Source of the DNA: Acidimicrobiia bacterium | GTDB taxonomy: Bacteria > Actinomycetota > Acidimicrobiia > Acidimicrobiales > AC-14 | NCBI GenBank assembly: GCA_023265025.1 | Contig: JAHFUP010000019.1 | Location: 1 to 64,000, forward strand | Direction: 5' to 3' | Length of the DNA: 64,000 nucleotides | Part shown: positions 1-6,499 of the stretch, one piece after another | Numbering within the stretch: position 1 is the stretch's first letter | How the letters are laid out: the number at the start of each line of letters is the position of its first letter | Made by a program: the position numbers and the translations under genes | The notes under the pieces: model-generated | What the model was told of the DNA's origin: nothing | What the model saw: only the letters and a program-made list of their open reading frames with translations | The model's database searches: none

Positions 1-1
1 T

Positions 2-823
2 AGTGATCTCCTGGGCGTCGACGATCCGACCGACTATGGGGCGGCACGTCGAGCGATCGTCCGGGTGACCGCGCAACTGATCGACCTTCTCATCGGCCTG
101 GATCGCACCGACGCCGCCATACCGGGCCTGGAGTGGACGGTGGCCGGTACGGCCGCCCACCTGGTGAAGGGCTTCCGCGCCTTCGCTGCGGCGGTCGAAG
201 GTCGCCTCGACGGGTGGGGGACCCCTGCCGCTGATGCGGTTCTCTCCAGTCTCGCCGAGATCCCCGATCAACACGACCCGCGGACCGTGGCGCGCCAGCT
301 CGGGCACGCGGTCGACGCGTTTCTCTCCGCTAGCGCGGACCGGTCGCCCGACGACCGGTTTCCCACGCCCTGGTACACGGTCGACCGGACGAACTGCGTC
401 GGTCCCATGACCTGTCTCCTCCTCGGCGAACTCGTGATCCACGGTGTTGACATCTCCGCTGGCGCCGGGCGCCCATGGCCGATCGATGCCGACGACGCAC
501 GCCGCATCATCACCGGGGTCTTCCCGGTGAAGATCCCCGTCCTGGTCAACCCGGACACGACGAAGGGGCTCAAAGCCCGTGTTGAGCTCGCCGTCGACGG
601 GGGGCCGACGCTCGTCGTGCAGTTCAGCGATGGAACTGCGACCGTCGAGCCCGCCAATACCGGGCCGGTCGACTGTCACGTTGGCGGAGACCCGACCGCG
701 GTCCTTCTGCTCGCCTATGGACGGGCGGCCTCGGACGAACTTTTCACTCAGGGAAGGCTCAGGGCCTGGGGGACCGACCCCGCCCTTGGCGTGAAGTTCA
801 AGAGCTACATGAAGAACCCCTGA
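2..823 (+). CDS. Maleylpyruvate isomerase-like / SCP2-like protein (5' end probably cut by window edge)
   Basis: The protein has an N-terminal DinB-like maleylpyruvate isomerase domain (PGLEWTVAGTAAHLVKGF, with the metal-ligand-type His of the AHL motif) and a C-terminal SCP2-like half (LAVDGGPTLVVQFSDGTA, VGGDPTAVLLLAYGR). Members of this actinobacterial group are thought to be mycothiol-dependent or small-molecule binding proteins; the substrate here is unknown. A GTG at 65 could start a 252-residue protein, but the frame stays open to the left edge and the upstream residues (YGAARRAIVRVTAQLIDLL) look like a continuous coding helix. I therefore infer that the true start lies outside the window. 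Confidence 0.7.
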   Translation, partial: SDLLGVDDPTDYGAARRAIVRVTAQLIDLLIGLDRTDAAIPGLEWTVAGTAAHLVKGFRAFAAAVEGRLDGWGTPAADAVLSSLAEIPDQHDPRTVARQLGHAVDAFLSASADRSPDDRFPTPWYTVDRTNCVGPMTCLLLGELVIHGVDISAGAGRPWPIDADDARRIITGVFPVKIPVLVNPDTTKGLKARVELAVDGGPTLVVQFSDGTATVEPANTGPVDCHVGGDPTAVLLLAYGRAASDELFTQGRLRAWGTDPALGVKFKSYMKNP

Positions 824-1060
824 CGCCCGTAGCCGCCCGCCAGCGCCAACGCCACGACGTGGTCGGTGTCGACGCTGTCAGTCGTCCGCCGGCTCCGTGG
901 ACTTATCCACCACCCTGGCCCGCGTCGTTCCTATCCTTGGGGTCGACTCGCGTCGCCTCGCTGAAGGGGCCGCCCATCCCCGTCGATGACACCGGGGCCT
1001 GCCTTCGAGGAAGCTCTGTAGGAGGGAAGCGATGAGCTCGAGCGGACAACGAATCGCCCC

Positions 1061-1831
1061 GTGGAGGACGCGGGCGTAACGCCGACGTGGACAGTGAGCC
1101 AGGTGCACGCCGGGCTGGACGCGGCGCCGGCCAACGCCGGCATGCGTCAACTCTGGGTGGTGGGGACCGTAAGCAGTATGCGGCGGAAGAGCGGCTTCTT
1201 GTCGCTGGAGCTGGTCGAGTACCAGCCCGACGCAACGACCGTACGGTCGGTGCTACCGGTGGGGATCTCTTCCATGCCGCAGCGGCCGAGATCGACCGGG
1301 TGCTGGCCGGAGCCGGCGTGCAGCTGGAGGGACGGGATCGAGGTCGCCCTGTACGGGCGCCTCGAGTCGAACGGCGCGTACGGCCCGCTGCGCATGGTCG
1401 GCCTTGGGGTGGACCCCCGGGTCGCGGTCGGCGCGGCGGTGCTGGCTCGGGACGCACTGGGTGCGGGAGCTCGAAGCGAGTGGGGCGATGGCCGCCCAGC
1501 GGGCGCTGGGGATGCCGGCGGTGCCCCGGCGGATCGGGCTGGTCTCGGCGACGGAGGGTGCGGGCCGAGCCGATGTCATCGAGGTGTTGCGGCGCTCGGC
1601 CCACGCCTTCGAGGTGGTCGAGGCCCGTGCGGCCATGAGCGGGCCGACGGCGCCGGCGCAGGTGGCTCGGGCCCTGTCGGGGCTGTGTGCCCAAGGTGTC
1701 GAGGTCATCGTCCTGGCCCGGGCGGCGGCGCCCGGAGCGACCTGGTCGCGTTCGACTCGCCGGAGCTCGCGAGGGCGGTGGCGGCGTGCCTTGTCCCGGT
1801 GCTGACCGCCATCGGCCACTCCACAGATCGG
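1061..1831 (+). pseudogene. xseA: Decayed exodeoxyribonuclease VII large subunit (xseA) remnant
   Basis: Pieces of XseA appear in order but in different plus-strand frames. The OB-fold start (TWTVSQVHAGLDAAP, LWVVGTVSSMRRKSGFLSL) is in one frame, EIDRVLAGAGVQLEG in a second, IEVALYGRLESNGAYGPLR back in the first, RELEASGAMAAQRALGMP and PRRIGLVSATEGAGRADV in a third, and DLVAFDSPELARAVAACLVP then AIGHSTDR back in the first. At least four frame changes are needed. The C-terminal half after the GH(S/E)TD motif is missing, so the gene is dead. The family normally exceeds 400 residues and pairs with XseB, which is not here. The break lies about 40 bases before a tRNA-like fragment and 370 before an integrase, which suggests damage by an integrating element. 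Confidence 0.8.
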
Positions 1832-1870
1832 TTTCAGGGCATTATCGCTGGTCAGCGCAGCACCCTGATC

Positions 1871-1915
1871 ATGCTTTGCAAGCAGGGTTCGCCGGTTCGA
1901 GTCCGGTTGTCTTCC
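1871..1915 (+). other. tRNA-Ala(UGC) 3'-half fragment, possible relic attachment site
   Basis: These bases match the 3' half of a tRNA: anticodon loop TTTGCAA, a T-arm GCCGG-TTCGAGT-CCGGT, and an acceptor 3' strand ending GTCTTCC. The complementary 5' acceptor strand is not found upstream and the anticodon stem has a mismatch, so this is not a working tRNA. Tyrosine integrases often use tRNA 3' halves as attachment sites, and one integrase gene begins about 280 bases downstream. That this is an old att site is an inference. Confidence 0.55.
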
Positions 1916-1965
1916 TGTCGGCCGCTCTCAGTCGAGAGAGCGCTGGTCATGGACGACGGTGTCCG

Positions 1966-2007
1966 AGGTTGCCGAAGTCTTGGTGCAGGTGGCCGAAGTC
2001 TTGTGCA
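1966..2007. repeat. Two imperfect tandem copies of a 21-bp unit
   Basis: The unit AGGTTGCCGAAGTCTTGGTGC is followed directly by AGGTGGCCGAAGTCTTGTGCA. It lies in the gene-free stretch of about 280 bases before the integrase. A short stem (GCTCTC/GAGAGC) lies just upstream at about 1924-1942. No other gene is seen between 1916 and 2196. Confidence 0.5.
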
Positions 2008-2056
2008 CGACCAGTGACGCCGCTCCCGGCATCGCCCCGGAGACTGATGCTAGGTG

Positions 2057-2066
2057 CTGACCTGCA
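2057..2066 (+). repeat. CTGACCTGCA motif, copy 1 (upstream of integrase 1)
   Basis: The ten bases CTGACCTGCA occur here, again at 3334-3343 just after the integrase stop codon, and a third time at 60467-60476 just after the stop codon of the second integrase. The first two flank integrase 1 as direct repeats about 1.28 kb apart. A role as arm or core recombinase sites is an inference. Confidence 0.4.
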
Positions 2067-2196
2067 GGTTTTCCGGTTTTCCCAGGTCATGGCACTGCTA
2101 TGTGTCGACTTCCCAAGTTGAGGACGGTTGAAGTCGGTCGCCGCCCGGCAACTTGCGTGCGTGCCTGATAACTGACAAGCCGCGTATTATCCGGTC

Positions 2197-3330
2197 ATGG
2201 CATCGATCAGGAAAACGGGCTCATCGACTTGGCAGGTGCGGTACCGGGACCCCAACGGGCGGCAGCACGCCCGGAACTTCGCCCGGAAGACCGATGCGAG
2301 CCGCTTCGTACATGCAGTCGAGACCGACAAGGTCCGAGGCGACTGGCTTGACCCGCGGCTCGCCAAGGTCACATTCGAGGAGTGGGCGGTCGAATGGCTT
2401 ACTCAGCTGGGCCATCTGAAGCCCAAGACTCGCCGGAGCTACGAGACATCCTTGCGGTGCCACGTTCTGCCGTTGTTAGGTGACGCGAAGGTGGGAACGC
2501 TCGACCGGAGCGCGATCCGGAGATTCACCAGCCAGCTCACCGAGGGTGGCGCCGGCCCGGCGGTGGTGCAGGTGGCTATCCAGGTGACCCGTCATGTGCT
2601 CAGCGTCGCTGTCGACGGTGGCGCCCTACGGGCGAATCCCGCGGTTGCCCTGCGACTGGCGAAGTCGGTACCCGGCGAGAAGCTTTTCCTGCGTCCGGAA
2701 CAGGTCTCCGCCCTGGCCGATTCGATCCGACCCGACAAGTACGCAACGCTGATCCGGTTCGCCGCGTACACGGGGCTGCGGGCAGGGGAGATAGGTGCCC
2801 TCCGTCTCGGTCGCCTCGACCTCTTGAGGGGCACGGTCGAGGTCGCCGAGTCCCTCGCCGACTTGGGAGGACACCTCGAGTTTGGCGCGACCAAGAACTA
2901 CGCCCGGCGGCATGTGCCCCTCCCGCCGTTCCTGAGGGACGAGCTGGGTGAGTACCTCGCGTTGAGCCGCCGGAGCACCGACGACTTGGTGTTTTCCGCT
3001 CCTAAGGGCGGTCCGTTGCGTCACGGCCTGTTCTACAGACGTGCGTTCAAGCCGGCGGTACTGGCGGCCAACCTGCCGGAGGGGCTGCGCTTCCATGACC
3101 TCAGGCACACCTACGCGGCGTTCTGCATCGCTTCCACGGCCGACCCGTATGCGGTAATGCGGCGCATGGGTCACTCGTCGATCACGGTGACCTACAACAC
3201 CTACGGCCACCTGTTCCCGGAGCGGGATGCCGAGATAACCGACCGCCTCGAGGACCTCTTCCGCCGAGCGGGTGTGGACTTTTCGTGGACTCGGCCCGGC
3301 GCTCCGGCCAACGTCTCCGCTCTGAAATAG
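2197..3330 (+). CDS. Tyrosine recombinase / phage-type integrase (first copy)
   Basis: 377 residues, usual for actinobacterial phage/ICE integrases. An AP2-like arm-binding region occupies about 1-60 (STWQVRYRDPNGRQHAR), followed by a SAM-like core-binding domain to about 160 and the catalytic domain. All six catalytic positions are visible: R195 (TGLRAGE), K233 (ATK), H300 and R303 (HDLRH), H326 (GHSS) and Y336 (NTYGHL). It should catalyse site-specific insertion or excision of a mobile element. The gene reads toward tRNA-Thr and its stop is 20 bases from the tRNA 3' end, the classic position for an integrase beside its tRNA target. Everything to its left may be relic island; no excisionase or transfer gene is seen beside it. 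Confidence 0.9.
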   Translation: MASIRKTGSSTWQVRYRDPNGRQHARNFARKTDASRFVHAVETDKVRGDWLDPRLAKVTFEEWAVEWLTQLGHLKPKTRRSYETSLRCHVLPLLGDAKVGTLDRSAIRRFTSQLTEGGAGPAVVQVAIQVTRHVLSVAVDGGALRANPAVALRLAKSVPGEKLFLRPEQVSALADSIRPDKYATLIRFAAYTGLRAGEIGALRLGRLDLLRGTVEVAESLADLGGHLEFGATKNYARRHVPLPPFLRDELGEYLALSRRSTDDLVFSAPKGGPLRHGLFYRRAFKPAVLAANLPEGLRFHDLRHTYAAFCIASTADPYAVMRRMGHSSITVTYNTYGHLFPERDAEITDRLEDLFRRAGVDFSWTRPGAPANVSALK

Positions 3331-3333
3331 CGT

Positions 3334-3343
3334 CTGACCTGCA
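3334..3343 (+). repeat. CTGACCTGCA motif, copy 2 (between integrase 1 and tRNA-Thr)
   Basis: This is an exact copy of the ten-base motif at 2057 and 60467. It lies four bases after the integrase TAG stop and eight bases before the CCA end of tRNA-Thr. Confidence 0.4.
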
Positions 3344-3350
3344 CTCTTGC

Positions 3351-3427
3351 TGGAGCCCGAGGTCGGATTTGAACCGACGACCTGCTCATTACGAGTGAGC
3401 TGCTCTGCCGAACTGAGCTACCCGGGC
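3351..3427 (-). tRNA. tRNA-Thr (anticodon CGU)
   Basis: On the minus strand the acceptor GCCCGGG pairs with CTCGGGC (one G-U), followed by encoded CCA. The D-arm contains TAGCTCAGTTCGGCAGAGC. The anticodon stem GCTCA/TGAGC closes the loop CTCGTAA, giving anticodon CGT (decodes ACG). The T-arm is GTCGG-TTCAAAT-CCGAC. The stop codon of holB (3418-3420) lies inside tRNA positions 8-10, so gene and tRNA overlap by ten bases. The tRNA 3' end faces the integrase gene, which fits use as an integration target. Confidence 0.95.
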
Positions 3428-4494
3428 GAGCTGTCGAGTATGGCACGCCGGCCACCAAGCGGCGGGAGCTTGAGCAGGAGGCTCTGCAGGAGCAGCGCCT
3501 CGGTGGGGTTGCGGACCATGGCCTCGGCGGTGGCCTGGATGGCGCCGACGGCGTCCATGCACGCTTTGGCGTCGCCGGCGCCGGCGGTCAGGGCGTCGCC
3601 GTAGACGCCGGCCAGGGTGGCCAGGCCGAACCGCAGCTCGTCGTGGCGGAGCCGGCGCAGCTCGCGCTTGTGGCGGTCGGCGAGGACCTTGCGGCCGGCG
3701 CCCCGCTCGCCGGTGCGCTCGACCCGGTCGGCCAGTTCGGTGAGCTCGGCGGCCTGGCGGGCCTCCAGGGTGGCCACGCCGGCCGACCCCAGCAGCTCGG
3801 CCAGGTCGGCGGCCACCACGGCCACCGTCGCCCCGGTGCCGTCCAGCCGGCTCGGAACGGCTCGCCAGGCGTCGCGCCGGGCGCTGAACCCGCGGTCGTT
3901 GGCCAGCAGGCGGGCCCGGTCGAGTCGGCCACCTGCCACTGCCGCCACCTCGGCGGCCACCTCGGCAACGACCCCCTCGCCCACCAGCGCGGCCTCCACC
4001 TCGGCCGGGCTCAGCGCCCCGAAGTCGACCCGGACGCACCGCGAGGCGATGGTCACCAGCTCGGGCGTCAGCTGCTCGGCCAGGATGACGAACACCGTGC
4101 TCGCCGGCGGCTCCTCCAGCACCTTCAGCAGCACGGACGCCGCCTCGCGCACCAGGTGGAAGTCGGTGAGGATCAGGACCTTCCGGGCCCCCTCGTTGGG
4201 CGACCGCATGGCCAGCCGGCGGACCTCCCGGGCCTGGTCGACGGTGATCGATGGCCCCGACCGCTCGACCAAAACGACGTCGGGGTGCGCCCCCGCCAAG
4301 GCCCGCCGGCACGCGTCGCATTCCCCACACCCCCCACGGGGACAGAGAAGCGCAGCGGCGAAGGCGACCGCCGCGGTGCGCTTGCCCGAGCCGGGCGGGC
4401 CGACCAGCAGGTAGGCATGCACCGGCGCCGGCACCGCGGCCCGTAGGTGGGCGACCGCCGACTCCTGCCCGATGACGTCGTCGAAGACCGACAT
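3418..4494 (-). CDS. holB: DNA polymerase III subunit delta' (clamp-loader)
   Basis: 358 residues. The start MSVFDDVIGQESAVAHLRAA is typical of delta'/gamma family AAA+ proteins, followed by Walker A GPPGSGKRT, a four-Cys zinc module (CPRGGCGECDAC), the sensor-like EEPPASTVFVILAE and the SRC motif (IASRC). The protein helps the gamma/tau and delta subunits load the sliding clamp. The ATG overlaps the tmk stop (TGATG), so the two are probably translationally coupled, the usual tmk-holB order in many bacteria. The last codons run into tRNA-Thr, whose TAG at tRNA positions 8-10 supplies the stop. Confidence 0.9.
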   Translation of the reverse strand: MSVFDDVIGQESAVAHLRAAVPAPVHAYLLVGPPGSGKRTAAVAFAAALLCPRGGCGECDACRRALAGAHPDVVLVERSGPSITVDQAREVRRLAMRSPNEGARKVLILTDFHLVREAASVLLKVLEEPPASTVFVILAEQLTPELVTIASRCVRVDFGALSPAEVEAALVGEGVVAEVAAEVAAVAGGRLDRARLLANDRGFSARRDAWRAVPSRLDGTGATVAVVAADLAELLGSAGVATLEARQAAELTELADRVERTGERGAGRKVLADRHKRELRRLRHDELRFGLATLAGVYGDALTAGAGDAKACMDAVGAIQATAEAMVRNPTEALLLQSLLLKLPPLGGRRAILDSSPG

Positions 4495-5087
4495 CAGGCC
4501 TCCAACGCCGCCAGCACGAGCGATTCCACGTCCTCGACACTGCCCGACCCGTCGACGACCCGCCAGCGCGCCGGGTCGGCGGCCGCCAAGGACCGGTACC
4601 CCTCTGCGACCCGCCGGTGGAAGTCGTCGCCGGCCGCCTCCATCCGGTCGGGCACCGCCTTCCTCCGGCTGGCGGCGACCTCGGCGGTCACGGCGAGCAG
4701 GATCACGACGTCCGGCGCCAACCCGCCGGCGGCCCACGCCGACAGGCGGGCCAGCTCGTCGACGGACAACCCCCGGGCGAACCCCTGGTACGCCAGCGTC
4801 GAGCCGGTGAAGCGGTCGCTGACCACGTCGTCGCCCCGCGCCAGTGCCGGTCGGATGACCTCGGCGACGTGCTGGGCCCGGTCGGCGGCCATGAGCAGCG
4901 CCTCGGCCCGCACGTCGAGCGCGGTGCCGACGCCGCCGGCATCGAGCACCAACGACCGGATCCGCGCGCCGACCGACGTCCCGCCGGGCTCGTGCGTGAG
5001 CACCGCGCCCAAACGAGCCGCGAGCCGGGCAGCCTGGGTCGACTTCCCACTGCCCTCCCCACCCTCGAACACGAGGAAGCGGCTCAC
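4494..5087 (-). CDS. tmk: Thymidylate kinase (dTMP kinase)
   Basis: 197 residues, near the family norm. P-loop FEGGEGSGKST at 8-18, the substrate DR motif in VVSDRFTGSTLAYQG, and a LID region with RRK and PDRME. It phosphorylates dTMP to dTDP in the cytoplasm for DNA synthesis. The GTG start overlaps the stop of the upstream MFS gene (GTGA) and its own stop overlaps the holB start, so MFS-tmk-holB is a tight cotranscribed set. Confidence 0.93.
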   Translation of the reverse strand: MSRFLVFEGGEGSGKSTQAARLAARLGAVLTHEPGGTSVGARIRSLVLDAGGVGTALDVRAEALLMAADRAQHVAEVIRPALARGDDVVSDRFTGSTLAYQGFARGLSVDELARLSAWAAGGLAPDVVILLAVTAEVAASRRKAVPDRMEAAGDDFHRRVAEGYRSLAAADPARWRVVDGSGSVEDVESLVLAALEA

Positions 5088-6475
5088 GTCCGCACGCGCG
5101 ACGCCCGCAGCGCCAGCCCGCCGGCGGTCAGGATGATCGCGGCACCGATCCAGAGGGTGATGCGCACGCCGGGCAGGCTGAAGTCGGCCGACCCCAGGCT
5201 CAGCTCACCGTCGAACACGGCGTCGGAGAAGTCGTCCAGCACCCGCGACACCAACGGCGCCAGCGACAGTGAGATCAGCATGCAGAGGCGGGACAGGGTG
5301 TAAAGGGTGGCGAAGGTCCGGCCCCGCAGCTCGTCGTCCACGCTCTCCTGCAGGATGGTGAAGCCCAGCACGTAGACCGCTCCTGCACACACGCCCATCA
5401 CGGCGATGAACGCCATCGTCAGGCCGAGGCTGCCCATCGAGACCGCGATCAGCATCGATCCGCCAGCCCCGACCACCACCCACGGGAAGGCCCGGCTGTG
5501 GGGCACCCGCTTCTGAACCGTCGACAGCCCCACCACTCCGACCGCCAACCCTATGCCCAGGGCGGTGAGCAGCAACCCGAAGCCGGCGGCGCCGGCATGC
5601 AGGACCTGGTTGGCGTAGATGGGCCCGAGGGGGGCGATCATGCCGCCGCCGATCAGGCCGGTGCCCAGGCCGATCATCACCGACCGCACGGTGGGGTTGG
5701 TGCCGATGAACCTCCACCCCTCCTTGATCTCCGAGAAGGTGCGGGTGAGGTCGATGGGCGCCCGCTGGACCGGCCGGTTCCGGGGCAGGGTCAACGACCA
5801 GATGAGGAAGGCGGATAGGAAGAACGTGCCGACGTCGAAGTAGATCGCCAGCGACTCCTGGTTGAGACGCAGGAAGTCGAGGCTGCCGGCGTGGCGGCCC
5901 AGGATCTCCGACACCTTGGTCAGCGAGGCGAACAGGGCCGAGGCGATCGGGAACGTCCCGTACGCGGCGGCCAGCGAGAAGGAGTTGGCCGACGCCAGCT
6001 TGCCCGCTTCCACCAGGTTGGGCACCGACGCCTCCTTGGCCGGCGACCACAGCAGGGTCAGCACTTCGAGGACGAGTGAGGCCACGAACAGGCCCCACAC
6101 CGTGTCCACAAAGGGCAGGGTGAAGAGGACCATGCCCCGGCCGACGTCGCAGGCCACCATCACCTTGCGCCGGTCCCACCGGTCGACCAGGACGCCACCG
6201 ACGGACGCCAGGAAGAAACCCGGGATCATCCGGGCGCTCATGACGAGGGCGATGGCCGCCTCGGGGGAGCCCTTCCCCACCCGGGCGGTAAGGGTGAGGA
6301 TGGCGAACAGACCGATCCAGTCGCCCATCGACGAGACGACCTGGGCCAGCCACAGCCGGAAGAACGACGTCGACCCGAGCAGCTTGGGACCAGAAGGCTC
6401 CGTCCGCGCGCCGTTCACCGACGGCAGCGGCTGCGTCGCGTCGCCGTCGGGCGTATCGGAGACGCGCTCGGCCAC
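5084..6475 (-). CDS. MFS transporter (MFS_3/EntS-like exporter)
   Basis: 463 residues with about 12 membrane segments after a 30-residue polar N-terminus. The first loop signature GGVLVDRWDRRKVMVACDVGRG is the MFS loop 2-3 motif of the drug/siderophore efflux-like family (MacB/EntS-type MFS_3). The substrate cannot be told from sequence. It is a plasma-membrane protein in a tight operon with tmk and holB, which suggests a housekeeping rather than inducible role. Its stop overlaps the GTG of tmk. Confidence 0.8.
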   Translation of the reverse strand: MAERVSDTPDGDATQPLPSVNGARTEPSGPKLLGSTSFFRLWLAQVVSSMGDWIGLFAILTLTARVGKGSPEAAIALVMSARMIPGFFLASVGGVLVDRWDRRKVMVACDVGRGMVLFTLPFVDTVWGLFVASLVLEVLTLLWSPAKEASVPNLVEAGKLASANSFSLAAAYGTFPIASALFASLTKVSEILGRHAGSLDFLRLNQESLAIYFDVGTFFLSAFLIWSLTLPRNRPVQRAPIDLTRTFSEIKEGWRFIGTNPTVRSVMIGLGTGLIGGGMIAPLGPIYANQVLHAGAAGFGLLLTALGIGLAVGVVGLSTVQKRVPHSRAFPWVVVGAGGSMLIAVSMGSLGLTMAFIAVMGVCAGAVYVLGFTILQESVDDELRGRTFATLYTLSRLCMLISLSLAPLVSRVLDDFSDAVFDGELSLGSADFSLPGVRITLWIGAAIILTAGGLALRASRVRT

Positions 6476-6499
6476 CTCGTCAGCGTACGGGAGGCGGGG

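Noticed and set aside
1871-1915. A functional tRNA-Ala
   Set aside because: There is no matching 5' acceptor strand and the anticodon stem has a mismatch; only the 3' half is recognisable.
1061-2017. The xseA-like region as a functional gene of 318 codons
   Set aside because: Conserved blocks sit in different frames and the catalytic C-terminal half is absent.
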